Below, piece by piece: positions 22,557 through 32,768 of a stretch of 64,000 nucleotides of DNA. The first letter of the stretch is position 1. Each line of letters starts with the position of its first letter. The translations under genes were made by a program, and so were the position numbers. The notes under the pieces were generated by a model. The model ran no database searches, was not told the origin of the DNA, and worked only from the letters and a program-made list of their open reading frames with translations. Origin of the DNA: Paraphaeosphaeria minitans (Eukaryota; Ascomycota; Dothideomycetes; Pleosporales; Didymosphaeriaceae); NCBI GenBank assembly GCA_015832175.1, contig WJXW01000004.1:2728001-2792000 (forward strand). Direction: 5' to 3'.

Positions 22557-23081
22557 CACTACTCAACTACGTGAACGTTGCTGAAGTCGCGTCATGGTCA
22601 TGCCGGTGCCAAAGATGATCGAGGGCCATGCTATGAAGAGCCATGTCTCCTTGTCCAACGTTTCGCACAACCGTCGCCGATTCTGCTTTCAAGCCATCGA
22701 CGCCCTCCAGAGCATGTTTGCGGGTCGAATTAAGGTTTACTGCGCCTCTTGGGTGCGTGTTGGTGGTCTCCCGAGCGTAGGGTGTGGCATCGGCCCGCAC
22801 CGCTGAGCTGTGCCTCGTGCCTCGTGCCTGTGGCTTTTTTTTCACATTCGTCTCTTTAACGAAGTTGTCTTTCCATTCCAGGGTCAGCATGGTAGACACG
22901 ATGGCGCAATGGCGTAGTCGCCGTTCTGAGACAGATGTCGATGACTAATCGGTTGCTCTTTCCACAGTCGTAAGCCTCGGAAGCTACCTTGCCCATCTTA
23001 TAAGTTATCTTGTGCCATGCATTGGATACTGCTCTTCACATTGTCCTTAAGCTTATGGTTTGAACACCCGGACGTTCCAAG
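22557..23081. other. Intergenic, no gene seen
   Basis: Between the satellite and the P450 pseudogene stop. Two overlapping short frames (plus 22594-22806, minus 22567-22899) carry no motif. Confidence 0.55.
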
Positions 23082-24823
23082 TTACTCGTGCTTCTTCATA
23101 CTTAGCCTGACCATAAGCGCCGGCTTGTCCCACAGAACGAAGACCTTGTGCTGATCCCATCTGTGCGATTTGTCCACGAGCTCCATATCAAAGTTCCACA
23201 ACAGTCTGGCAAGAATAGCCCGCAGTTCAAGCCACGCCATGGTCTGGAAGTTGTCAGCGCCTGCATCTGTAGATAGCCAAACCATGCAATTCTTACCTGG
23301 CCGATGCAGTTTCTCGGTCCCACAGAAAACGGCTGTATAACAGACCGTCTATCATCCTTGAATTCCGGGTCGCCGAGATGCCTCTGCGGCGCAAATATGT
23401 CTGGGTGTTTGAAATTGCGGGACGAGCGGGACGCCGCATACGACGCGACGCCCAAGGTACTGCCTTTCGGAATGAACGTCCCGACACATTATCTCATCTT
23501 CTTCCACGGTTGCGCGAGGTAAGAGGACCGGCACCGGGGGATACATGCGAAAGGTTTCGGTGAGCACAGCATTGAGTACTTTCAGCTGGCCCAGCGACGC
23601 AAAAGTCATCTCTTCTTCTGTCTTGAATGAGCCCTTGAGCTCCTGCCTAACTTTCTCAAGCCATGTCGGGTTTGAGACGAGGTAGTATATTGCTCCGCTA
23701 AGGAGGGTGGCCGAGGTTTCGCTGCCGGCTACGATGAGAACACCTGATGTACTCATCATCTCGCCTCTGGTCATGCCTTTCTCGTCGTTGTGTTTCAATA
23801 TATAGCTGAGAGGGTAAGCGTACGTGTGGTAGTTAGCGGAGAAACATTCGTACCTCATGGTATCTTTCCTGTCCGTATTCTTCTCTATCCTCTTGGCCGT
23901 CTTTTCTACAGTGTAGTTGTCATGCTTGGTCCTTGCTGCAGTGTCTGCGGGAAAATCTTGGTCAAAATCCGAATGGGACTCCGATGATCGGATGGTGCTT
24001 GAACAGTCTGACGAATGGTACGAGTTTGACGCCTTTGAAAAGATTGGCCATCCATTCGCTGTATTCCTCCGACTCCAGTGCATTGAAGGGCTCCCCAAAG
24101 CAAAGGTCTCCAAGAATGTCAAAGGTAGCGTAATTGATGTACCGCATGATATCTACAGGCGTACCATCTCTTGCCTTAACCTGCAGCTTAGATATAAGCA
24201 GTGTAATGTAGGAGCTGATGATGGGTTCTTGGCCACGGAGGGCTTGGTCGGAGAAGGCGTGGTTCATACATCGCCGTACACGGGCATGATCTGCGTCGTA
24301 CGAAGCTAGTAGTTTTGCAATGTTAATTTTGATACGTTGCTCCTTAGGAATAGGTTGTACTTACATATGATGTTTGCTGGACGGTTTCTGCCTTCATAAG
24401 TGTTGTAAACGGACGGATCTTTAGGGATGCGTAGATAAATATCTGGATATATCAGCCAACTAGTAAGGAAGAAACCTGTAGCCCTCCCTTCGTACCTCGC
24501 CATGCGTCCGGGTTGGTGAATGAGATCCATGACGGCGAGACACGAACAACTTCACCATACTGCTCGTGCAGTTTGTGCCAGTTGTGGACAACATCACCGG
24601 CAACAAGCTCGAAGTTGTGAGGAAAGTAGAATGCAGCAAGTGATTTGGGCCAGGGAATATTGGCTAGCGGGTGGAAGTAGACGTTGTGAATCGCTCGACA
24701 GGCACTGAAGGCGAGATACTGCAGCTGTTAGTTTACCTAGGTAGCCTATTGAAGTGGCATTGGCGAACTGACCGCGCCACTCAGATAGAGTGCTATTTGG
24801 AGCAATGAGTGGTCTTGCAACGT
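23082..24823 (-). pseudogene. Cytochrome P450 (CYP65 / isotrichodermin C-15 hydroxylase-like), disrupted
   Basis: Exons can be followed on the minus strand: about 24823-24773; from 24718 (YLAFSACRAIHNVYFHPLA); then IYLRIPKDPSVYNTYEGRN; SSYDADHARVRRCMNHAFS; the I-helix AGSETSATLL; the ExxR-like TETFRMYPPVP; the heme-binding FSVGPRNCIGQ; and a last exon ending TAA at 23082-23084. Family enzymes are ER-bound mono-oxygenases of secondary metabolism. Lesions: frame loss near 23970 (after IIGVPFG) and a second shift near 23940, with the frame between them still family-like; and one extra base near 23480 between EIMC and GTFIPKG. No ATG lies upstream of the first exon: the in-frame codon before TTGCAAGAC is ACG (24823-24821), perhaps a mutated start. 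Lesions are indels, not RIP-type. Introns keep GT-AG ends, so decay is recent. Confidence 0.85.
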
Positions 24824-24829
24824 CAGAAT

Positions 24830-25271
24830 GCCTCGGAGGTGTGTGAATAGACGTCAAGGGGAAGTCGCCGCCCACAACTATCCTCTAAGGTCGAAGTGCA
24901 GCATCCCTGCTCGTGGAGCGGACAAGTCGCAATCGACCCGCGTATCCGAGCGGAGAAAACTAGGTAGCCCCACCAAGTGTCTTCAAACTCGCGTGAACGT
25001 GATCTGGCGAACAACACCTATCAGACGATAACCCACAATGCTCACTGCTGAGAAATACAGACCAGAGGATGCGCTCCTTTGTTTGCTTTGATAACATCTC
25101 GTTAGTAAGCAAGCAAGCCAAGTTCTTCTTGATAGATGAGAGAGCCCAGCTCGTCTCGTTTAATCGCATATGCGACAGGCTGTAGATGTGCTGCAGAATT
25201 CAGAAGATATTTAAAGTTGCTTTACAGTAATGGCATCTGAGAATGACAATATACGAACACCCTCTCTCTCC
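24830..25271. other. Intergenic, no gene seen
   Basis: Between two minus-strand units; should contain the 3' region of the BNR gene's other neighbour and the former P450 promoter. Nothing specific seen. Confidence 0.5.
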
Positions 25272-26585
25272 CTACCACTGTACGTCGTAATCCCAGGCTT
25301 GGATCTTCCGGTCACCGAACGGGCCCCCCTGCCTTATAAACACGCTCAAAACGTTGCTCTGCTGAAGCCTTTCCCCATCCACTCCTGGCTCGCCAGCCGT
25401 GTTCTGGATTGTAGATAGGAGCTTCCAGTCCTGGTAGTTCCCCCCCGCAGTAGCACCGTACAGAGTCGTGGTGTTCTTAGGCGCATCCGGAAGAATCGCG
25501 ACGAGACTATCGCCTTTGGCAGCAAGCTTGCCGCGATAGGCAAGGTAGGGAGGGTTAGAAAGACCGGGAGCGTTGATCGCAATCTTGGTGAAAGTCCCGG
25601 TCGCCGTTCGCAAGTAGTGGTAGAAGCGCGCTGTCCCGGACGTGTTATCACGCATCAGCGCGTGGAATCTTCCTTTGTCGTCGGCGGTTTGCGCTTCTTG
25701 GTTCATGATCTGCTTGTTCTGTGCGATGTTGAAGGCCTTGATTCCCGCAGTTGACGGCGTGATGGGTTTCGCGACTGTGCTGCCACTTGTGGCTTTCCAG
25801 GTCTTGCCATCGTCTTCCGAGAGCGCAAAATGGAAGTCATGGTTGGTACTTGCGTCGGGCGTCTCGCGTACGGTCCAACTCGCGAAGAGCTTTCCATCCG
25901 AGGAACTGAGCCCATTGATGTAGGCGTTGTTATCTTCGCCCTGTAGGTATTTCCCGACTGCGCTCCAGGTTCCGGAGGTTGCGGAATAGCGATGGATGTA
26001 TGAGTCACCCGACCCACTGTGACCGATACGAAACTCCATAAGCATATCGCCGTTGGCAAGACGCTCAAATCGCGGGTAGGTGAGAGGAGTCCAGGGTCCT
26101 ATAGATCCCGGTAGACTGTGCTGGACTGTACCACCGAATGTAGTCATGCTCCAGTCAGATGGTAAAGTTTTGGCGATACCAGATGCAGAGACACGGTAGT
26201 TGAGTGGTACATCGTGGTGGTCAAAACTCAAATGGATCTTGCCGTCCCCACTGATGCCCATGCTGATAGTGTTGTGCTCATCAAGCGTCTGCTGGACATA
26301 GTCAGTAAAGGCAAACGATTGCCAATCGCCGAGCGATGGTGCGATGCGCCTCCGACCCAGATTAACGTAGTGCTTCCCATAGCCGGATGCAGTCTTGTAG
26401 AACACTACGTATTGAAAGTCGCCGAAAGTGGTCAGAGGGTTTTGTTGAAACGCAAGGGCATTCAAGTGAACTGAGCCCTCCACATCGTTACTGATGTTGA
26501 AGGTTTTCGGCGACGAGATGGAAACGGCGCTTGCCAAGGAGAGCAGCGAGGCGGCCGCGGCCACGGTCCGAGCAAGAAAACCCAT
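25272..26585 (-). CDS. Secreted BNR-repeat (BNR_4) beta-propeller protein, putative polysaccharide lyase
   Basis: Single exon, 437 aa, starting at 26585 with a signal peptide (LARTVAAAASLLSLASA). The body is rich in Trp/Tyr/Gly with repeated aspartate-box-like segments (SEDDGKTWKA, SGDGKIHLSFDHHD, NGDMLMEFRIGHSGSGDSY), as expected for a seven-bladed propeller of the BNR_4 family. Members include sialidase-fold proteins and ulvan or rhamnose-glucuronate lyases (PL24/PL27-like). The DHHD and RIGHSG histidines could be catalytic, but I cannot assign the substrate. No intron and no disruption. It is the last intact gene before the AT-rich repeat block. Confidence 0.8.
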   Translation of the reverse strand: MGFLARTVAAAASLLSLASAVSISSPKTFNISNDVEGSVHLNALAFQQNPLTTFGDFQYVVFYKTASGYGKHYVNLGRRRIAPSLGDWQSFAFTDYVQQTLDEHNTISMGISGDGKIHLSFDHHDVPLNYRVSASGIAKTLPSDWSMTTFGGTVQHSLPGSIGPWTPLTYPRFERLANGDMLMEFRIGHSGSGDSYIHRYSATSGTWSAVGKYLQGEDNNAYINGLSSSDGKLFASWTVRETPDASTNHDFHFALSEDDGKTWKATSGSTVAKPITPSTAGIKAFNIAQNKQIMNQEAQTADDKGRFHALMRDNTSGTARFYHYLRTATGTFTKIAINAPGLSNPPYLAYRGKLAAKGDSLVAILPDAPKNTTTLYGATAGGNYQDWKLLSTIQNTAGEPGVDGERLQQSNVLSVFIRQGGPFGDRKIQAWDYDVQW

Positions 26586-27240
26586 TGCTATGCCTCAAGC
26601 CTTCGCCATGTAGACGGATCTGAGTTAATGAACACATTCTGTGCCTGACTCCTGTTAGTCACATTCCCGGTTCTTTCGGCTTGCCATTTCTTCCGGTGGC
26701 AGTGATTAGCGGATAAACCCCTTCATGTCTACATTCAACCTAAGCTTCATCCACAGGAGGCTAGCAGATGGTCAATAACACATTGTAGGGGCGAAATAGA
26801 GTAGCAACTGGGCTTAGGTGGGGTGCCTGCATGTTGCCTTCCAGGTCATGTGTGGTCGTTTTCAACATGCGCAATATCTCTTAGCTAGGTAGTGTTCGAT
26901 GCACAAAATGGGCTTCATTGCTCCGAGTTGATTTCCACGAAGAAGCTCTGATGCTGGCATTGCCTTGGTTAGGCATGTGCCGTTCGCGCCCATCAGTGGC
27001 AGTATCGAGTCGTGACCAATGTCGCATTAAGTCGAAGTCGAGAAACTGGCGCGGTAGGAACCCACAAGATGGGTTACCGCAAAATCTCAGATAAAACCCC
27101 TATGCTAGGCTCAAGTAGGCAGTTTAGTCCTCCAATTAGGTGTTGCAGAGCAGGGCTGTGTAGGGCTGGAAAATTATTCAATCTAAACGTTAGTTGCGTA
27201 GGAGATAACTTTATACCTACCTACCTACCTACCTACCTAT
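26586..27240. other. Border between gene-bearing and AT-rich DNA
   Basis: No gene. The upstream region of the BNR gene gives way to TpA-rich sequence at a (TACC)n microsatellite (about 27217-27238). Beyond it base composition changes abruptly. Confidence 0.7.
27217..27238. repeat. (TACC)n microsatellite at the compartment edge
   Basis: Five to six tetranucleotide units sit directly at the change from balanced to AT-rich composition. Confidence 0.9.
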
Positions 27241-27477
27241 AGTATAGTTATTATAGTACAAGTACAAGTTATCTATATATAGTACTTATCTATTTATGTA
27301 GGCTTCTCTAACACTCTATAGACGTTACTAACAACTTTAATAATGCTAAGATATTTAATATTAGCTAGATATACGCCTTAGTATATAAGTAACTAATAGA
27401 TATACACAGTAGGTGCAGTAACTATACTTAGGGCTAAAAAAGGTATACTTACTAGTAGTGCTGCGAAACTATACTAT
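27241..27477. other. AT-rich spacer before gypsy A
   Basis: RIP-like sequence without a recognisable element boundary or frame. Confidence 0.5.
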
Positions 27478-27710
27478 TATTAAATCCAAGAGGGTAGCTA
27501 GTCCTAAAGGGTTAAGGTTAGTTCTTAGGCAGGAGTACTTACAGAAGGTAAAAGGTCTTATTAATATAATAGTATCTTGCGAAGTATAATAAGTTAACAA
27601 TTTAGTCTACTAGAATCTAAATAATAAATTAATAAATAGATTAAATATAAGTATAGAGAGTCTATCTTTACGTTCCTATATACTAAGTAAAGGCTGCTCT
27701 GTAGGGAGCG

Positions 27711-27757
27711 CTCTATAGAGAGCGCTCTATAGAGAGCGCTCTATAGAGAGCGGTTAT
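27711..27757. repeat. Palindromic AGAGCGCTCTATAG array in LTR A
   Basis: The 14-bp self-complementary unit occurs about three times in tandem. Other LTR copies of the family have fewer or decayed units. Confidence 0.85.
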
Positions 27758-27922
27758 ATGTGTTATACTCTAGTACAAAGCAATTAAGCGCTCTATAAAA
27801 AGTAGTTATATAACCCCTTTATTTAAGGCGTAGCTAGTATTAAATCCCTACTTAACCCTTACTACGCGCCTACTAGGTACAAAACTAGCTTCCCACTATT
27901 ATATAGATTTTAGATTCTAATA

Positions 27923-28382
27923 TTATCCCCTCTCTTTTATAGATTTATCCTAAATTATATATTTAGATCTTAGCTATTGTTACGTAAGCTGTTCTACTAA
28001 CCCTACTTACTATAAGTACGTCTATTAGCATTATACCTAGTAACTCTACTATTTAAAAACATTAATTATATTGCAAGATCTAAGAAGCTAATATTATTAC
28101 AAAGAACTCTTACATTAACTGTAGTTTTAAAGGTTCTATTTACTATATTATACTAGATTTAGGTTTAAAGTGTTCTAAATACGTTCGCTTAGGTCGTCTA
28201 TATATAAATATAAGCTAGTTGTCGCTAGATAAAACTTGTAAGGAGTATAAGAAAAAGATTAAAAAAGATAAGAAGGTATTATTTCTCCTAATAGTGTAGT
28301 TATTATAAAATAAGAAGATACTAGCTTAGGCTAAAAAGCGTACTTATAAGAAGACGTTGTGTCTAGCTATAGAAATAACTGC
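27923..28382 (+). pseudogene. Accessory ORF remnant of gypsy A (plus strand, against pol)
   Basis: Homologous base-for-base to the accessory ORF of B (28928 onward) but more decayed: the B-type ATGCCTAGTAAC start reads ATACCTAGTAAC here. It is split by gypsy B and continues at 40258. Confidence 0.75.
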
Positions 28383-28387
28383 AGATA

Positions 28388-28817
28388 TGTTAAATCCAAG
28401 AGGGTAGCTAGTCCTAAAGGGTTAAGGTTAGTTCTCAGGCAGGAGTACTTACAGAAAGTGGAAGGTCTTATTAATATAATAGTATCTTGCGAAGTATAAC
28501 AAGTTAACAATTTAGTCTGCTAGAATCTAAACAATAGATTAATAAACAGATTAAATATAAGTATAGAGAGTCTATCCTCACGTTCCTATATACTAAGCAA
28601 AGTCCGCTCTATAAGAAGCGCTCTGTAGAGAGCGCTCTGTGCAGAGCAGTTACGTGTGTTATACTCTGCACAGAGTAATTAAGCGCTCTATAGAGAGTAG
28701 TTACGTAACTCCTTTATTTAAGGCGTAGCTAGTATTAAGTCCCTACTTAATCCTTACTACGCGCCCACTAGATACAAAACTAGCTTCCCGCTATTATATA
28801 GATTTTAGATCCTAACA
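28388..28817 (-). repeat. Gypsy B 3' LTR
   Basis: 430 bp, begins TGTTAAATCC and ends GATCCTAACA as read on the plus strand; the purine tract of the element lies on its inner side. Confidence 0.92.
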
Positions 28818-28927
28818 TTATCCCCTCTCTTTTATAGATTTGTTCTAAATTACATATCTAGACCTTAGCTATTGTTACGTAAGCTATTCTACTAACCCCA
28901 CTTACTATAAGTACGTCTGTTAGCATT

Positions 28928-29427
28928 ATGCCTAGTAACTCTACTGTTTAAAAACATTAATTGTATTGTAAGATCTAAGAAGCTAATATTATCGCAGAGA
29001 GCTCTTATATTAATTACAGTTTTAAAGGTTCTGTTTACTACGTTATACTAGATTTAGGTTTAAAGTGTTCTAAATATATTTACTTAGGTTGTCTGTGTGT
29101 GAACATAAGCTAGTTATCGCTAGATAAGACTTATAAGGAGTATAAGAAGAAAGTTAAAGAGGATAAGAAGGCGTTGTCTCTCCTAATAGTGTAGTTATTA
29201 CAAAATAAGAAAATACTAGCTTAGGCTAAAGAGTGTGCTTATAAGAAGACGTTATATCTAGCTACAGAAATAACTACAAATAGTAAGGACGTGAATGTGG
29301 ATACTATTAATTGTCCTACTACTATAGCGACTATTAGTTACTCTACAGTAATGTAGTTAACGCTTAATATAGTAGACACTATAGTGTTAGTACTGCAATC
29401 CTCCTAGGTATATTTGTGTTTCTAGTA
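28928..29427 (+). pseudogene. Accessory Cys-rich ORF of gypsy B, convergent with pol
   Basis: From ATGCCTAGTAAC at 28928 the plus-strand frame reads for about 165 codons, with stops only at TAG/TAA positions that look like former Gln or Trp codons. Conserved-looking features: Cys residues in LKCSKY and GCLCVNIS (probably once a CxxC...C cluster, Cys-to-Tyr being a RIP outcome), and a charged helical segment (YKEYKKKVKEDKKALS). Its 3' end overlaps the pol end on the other strand. I do not recognise a named family; similar Cys-rich ORFs accompany gypsy elements in other Pleosporales as far as I recall. Function unknown. Confidence 0.6.
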
Positions 29428-31313
29428 GAATTCCTTAATCTTTTACTAACAGTTTCCTAGATTGTTTTTTAGTTCCTAGGTGTTTTTGCTATATAGGTAA
29501 CCTTTCTATTTAATAAAGTACGTGTTATTATGCTAATTATATTCTAGAATTCTTTTAACCTCAAATTTATTTTCTTCCTTAGTCTAGTAGTAGAAGGTGG
29601 TTTCGATTAGCGTGTTAGGGTCTACTAGTTCCAGTAGTAATACGTGGAATACCAGGTGTATCTTTGCATCTAGCGGTAGTTCTAACTTATAGTTCACTAG
29701 TAATATTTGCTTAGAAATGTAAAATAGTCTAACCTTAATATAATCTAGTTTCTTGTGTTTTTTCTTCTAAGTTTAAAGGTTCTTTATAAGTAGATATGCT
29801 TTATCCCCCTTCTTTAGCTAAGGTGCTATTTTTTGTTTTTAATTTTAGTATAAAATTAATTGTTGCTGAGCTTTCTTAAAATTCTCTTAGAGTTGTTAGT
29901 GTATTTTCTTTATATTTTCTACTATATCTATAGCTTCTTTTGCTTTAATTGTCGTAGGAAATTGTTAATTAAAGAGATGTGGGTGTTTTCTATAGTTTAT
30001 ATAGAATGGTGTATGTCCTAATACTGCTAATACTTTGTTATTATAGGCTAACTGTGCCATAGGTAGTAATAAAACCTAGTTATTCTTTTAACTATTGCAG
30101 TAGATGCGTAGGTACGTTTCCATAGTTTGGTTTGTACGTTCTGTCTATCTGTCTGTTTATAGATAGTAAGCTGTTAATAATTTTCATTTTATTCTAAGCA
30201 GTACTGTAAGCGTTGTCTAATAATTTAACGTGAAGAGCTTGTCTCTGTTGCTAATAATTATTTTCAGAATTCTGTAGTGTCTAATTAGTTAGTCTAGAAT
30301 AAGAAAAGCGAGTTCCTTTACTGTTATTCTTTTAAGACATAGAATGAGCTCAATATACTTAGTTAGTTAGCAGACTATTACTAGTATACTATTATATTTA
30401 ATTCCTGTTATTAGATCCTTAGAGTTTAGAATTCCTATAATAAAATCTATAGCAATATCTTCCTATAGTGCTGTTAGTATTCTAATTGCTTACATCTCTC
30501 TATATTTAAGATATATGCTATGTTTATTTCTCTAGTATTCTACACATTTGCAGATGTAAGTTATTACAGCTTCCTTAATTCCTTTAAAGGTGTAATTCCT
30601 TTAGATAAGTTCTATTGTCTTTGTAATACCTAGGTGTCCGTACATAGGGTTATTATAGTATTGTTAGATAATCTTAGTCTGTAGATATTCTAGAACTTCT
30701 TAGTTAATTACTAAAAGTTAGTTTAGTTCTACTATTAGTTCTAGAGATCTATCCTTGGCTTTACGAAGGATTGTGAAGAAGGTTTTTACTTTTTCTCCTA
30801 CTAGATTACTTTGTTAGCTAAGAGCGTCTGCTCTGCCATTTTCTTTTCTAGCTATATAGATAATTTTAAACTTATACTACCCTGTAGTTTACAACTATCT
30901 TTATTGTTGTAGCGTAAGTTCTTTTGTTGTCGTAAACCTTAGAAGGTTCTTGTAATCTATATAGATTTCTAGCGTTAAGTAACTAAGCGCATAAATCCTC
31001 TAGTGCTTTAAGGCTTTAACAATAGCGTAGAGTTCCTTATTGTGTATATTGTATCGTGTTTTGGCGTTATTAAATTTGCATAAGTAATAGGTAATTAGGT
31101 GCTATTTACTATTACGTTCTTATTTAGTGTAGGCGCTTAGCGTAAGATTGCTAGCGTCTGTTTTAAAGCGCAGTGGTTTATTACTTCTAAAATAAATAAG
31201 GATAGGTTCTATAATATATGCTGTCTTAAGGAGTTAGAATAACATTCTGCACTTATCTATCTATTTAAAGGGTACGTCCTTCTTTATAAGATTTATTAAA
31301 GGTATTGTAACCT
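29428..31313 (-). pseudogene. Gypsy B pol, C-terminal part (RNase H, integrase, chromodomain)
   Basis: Minus-strand reading gives a chromodomain-like series (ETTFYY, then KFEVKRILEY, TYFIK.KGY and NLGNC) at about 29480-29640, preceded by integrase and RNase H remnants up to the copia border, where the frame reads KVTIPLINLIKKDVPFK. Numerous in-frame stops. Confidence 0.8.
31309..31313. repeat. Target duplication of the copia element, left copy (AACCT)
   Basis: The right copy at 36518-36522 is GACCT. The allelic position in gypsy D (about 49014) is also GACC, so the left copy carries a later G-to-A change. Confidence 0.85.
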
Positions 31314-31520
31314 TGTCAGATAGAACGAGGGCGTTGAGGTCGGATCTGCACAATCGAGCAGGGACCACCACACTTGTCGCACTAGCCCAGGGGTCAAACC
31401 AACCAAACAGAGATGAGAGAAAAAAAAAAATACAAAGAACATAGCATTCCATCAATTAAAATCAACACACAACCATTATCGATCATCATACCGTATCGCA
31501 TACGAGCATTTTATCTGACA
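31314..31520 (+). repeat. Copia 5' LTR (207 bp)
   Basis: TGTCAGATA...TATCTGACA with an 11-A run at about 31410-31430. It must hold the element promoter; no TATA box is obvious. Confidence 0.97.
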
Positions 31521-31534
31521 ATTAAGAGTCTCAC
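31521..31534 (+). other. Copia primer-binding site, candidate half-tRNA-Lys(CUU)
   Basis: ATTAAGAGTCTCAC begins at the base after the LTR. It does not start with the TGG expected for a tRNA 3' end. Its complement GTGAGACTCTTAAT reads like a tRNA anticodon arm with a CUCUUAA loop (anticodon CUU, Lys), placing the primer 3' end near tRNA position 39, as for Drosophila copia with initiator Met tRNA. The match is from memory of tRNA-Lys(CUU), not from a search. Confidence 0.65.
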
Positions 31535-31552
31535 TACCTCAACCGATACGAC

Positions 31553-32764
31553 ATGGCGCAGCAACCTTACCGCGATCCGACAGTAACGCTGAGAGATCAT
31601 ACGGACTACACAGGATGGATAACGCAACTGCAAGCTAGATGCGTCGTTCACAACATCTGGGACAAAGTAAATCCAACGGCAACTAACCCGCTAATAACAA
31701 AACCGGTAGCTATTAGAGCCCCGGTAATTGCTAGATACGCACCAGCCGCGAACGTCGAAATCCCAATGAGACCGACCGAACTGTCGACAGCAGGACAAAA
31801 GGCATTCAAGGAAGACCTTGAATACTACAAGATCCTTGTTGAACAATACAAGAACGACAGGCACGAGTTCGAGAAGGAACAAGCAAGCCTCCAACACATC
31901 GTGGCTTTTATCCAGTCGACCGTATCGCCACACCTATTGCGCACGTGCTGCCTTCCTGAGAAGTCACTCCGCCAATGGATTGCCGACCTGAAGTTAACGG
32001 TTGGAGTCGACGAACAAATCGAACAAGAACGAGCCCGCGATCGATACCTCGCCTCACTCAGACCGATGAGAAGCGCGTCGCAATGGGACACATGGCTAGC
32101 TGAGTATGACCAAGCAGCCACTGAGGCGGAGACATATCGAGTCGCCGAACTATCACAATTGAACGTGATTACAAAAGACTTCCTGGCAGCCGTAAACAAA
32201 GTTGCTCCCATATGGTCTACAAACTTTCAAGACAATGGTCGATTTGCAGCTGGCATGAGCCGGAAGGAGATGATGAAACGCTTCCGAGAGCACATGATGA
32301 CATTTTATCCCCTTAGATCAGGGAAACACAAAGCAGCCTTTGTGTCTGATAATGCACCATATCTCGCTGAAGGTGGTGCAACCACCCAGAGCAATGACAG
32401 GGACGCCTCTCATGCTGAAAGCGCGCCATCCAACCGAAACCGGGGCAGACCCCGTAACCAACGTACAGCCGGCAAGAAAGATGCCAGGCTTAAGCGGCCT
32501 TCAGATCAAGAGCCAGCTACGACAGGGGGAGCAAAGTGCCCTGCCTGTGGACAACGCCACAGCATTAGGGACTGCTACTATGTCAACCCAGACAAAGCTC
32601 CCGAATGGTGGAAACCAAATGAGACGATAAGCGAGCTCATTGACTTCAAGCGTAAGAACGACGCAACATTCCAAGGGCTAATTCGCGGACAAAGCAGGAC
32701 CCGATCACGAACGCCGATTCTCAAACAGTCACATACTCCAACACCTGAGATCCCTGACGAGTGA
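31553..32764 (+). CDS. gag: Copia Gag (capsid/nucleocapsid polyprotein)
   Basis: 403 aa from ATG 31553, the first ATG after the LTR. The N-terminal two thirds are helical and lack known motifs, typical of copia capsids (segment starting YTGWITQLQARC). A nucleocapsid zinc knuckle of the C-x2-C-x3-H-x4-C form (CPACGQRHSIRDC, residues 329-341) is preceded by a basic RNA-binding stretch (RNRGRPRNQRTAGKK). The His spacing is one shorter than the classical CCHC. The frame ends with TGA followed at once by CTAG, and the same frame stays open into pol. Confidence 0.94.
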   Translation: MAQQPYRDPTVTLRDHTDYTGWITQLQARCVVHNIWDKVNPTATNPLITKPVAIRAPVIARYAPAANVEIPMRPTELSTAGQKAFKEDLEYYKILVEQYKNDRHEFEKEQASLQHIVAFIQSTVSPHLLRTCCLPEKSLRQWIADLKLTVGVDEQIEQERARDRYLASLRPMRSASQWDTWLAEYDQAATEAETYRVAELSQLNVITKDFLAAVNKVAPIWSTNFQDNGRFAAGMSRKEMMKRFREHMMTFYPLRSGKHKAAFVSDNAPYLAEGGATTQSNDRDASHAESAPSNRNRGRPRNQRTAGKKDARLKRPSDQEPATTGGAKCPACGQRHSIRDCYYVNPDKAPEWWKPNETISELIDFKRKNDATFQGLIRGQSRTRSRTPILKQSHTPTPEIPDE

Positions 32765-32768
32765 CTAG
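32762..32768 (+). promoter_or_regulatory. Leaky stop signal TGA-CTA-G between gag and pol
   Basis: UGA followed by CUAG is the strongest known natural readthrough context. Here it separates gag from an in-frame pol lacking its own start, so it likely sets the Gag to Gag-Pol ratio. Confidence 0.7.

Larger units (their letters stand above)
27478..28387 (-). mobile_element. Gypsy A, 3' LTR plus start of internal region (left fragment)
   Basis: LTR A is 27478-27922 (445 bp; begins TATTAAATCC, ends TCTAATA, a RIP-altered TGTTA...TAACA). Internal sequence follows to 28387, where gypsy B interrupts it. Element A resumes at 40258 with the same bases AGATA, so AGATA at 28383-28387 and 40258-40262 is the target duplication of B. 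The family is a chromodomain Ty3/gypsy transcribed on the minus strand, shown by the better-preserved relatives B and D. The LTR is 15 bp longer than B's because of extra palindromic GAGCGCTC units. Confidence 0.88.

Noticed and set aside
31261..31455. Small minus-strand frames at both copia LTRs (also 36163-36498)
   Set aside because: They are LTR sequence read together with flanking gypsy or pol sequence; both LTRs give the same peptide part.
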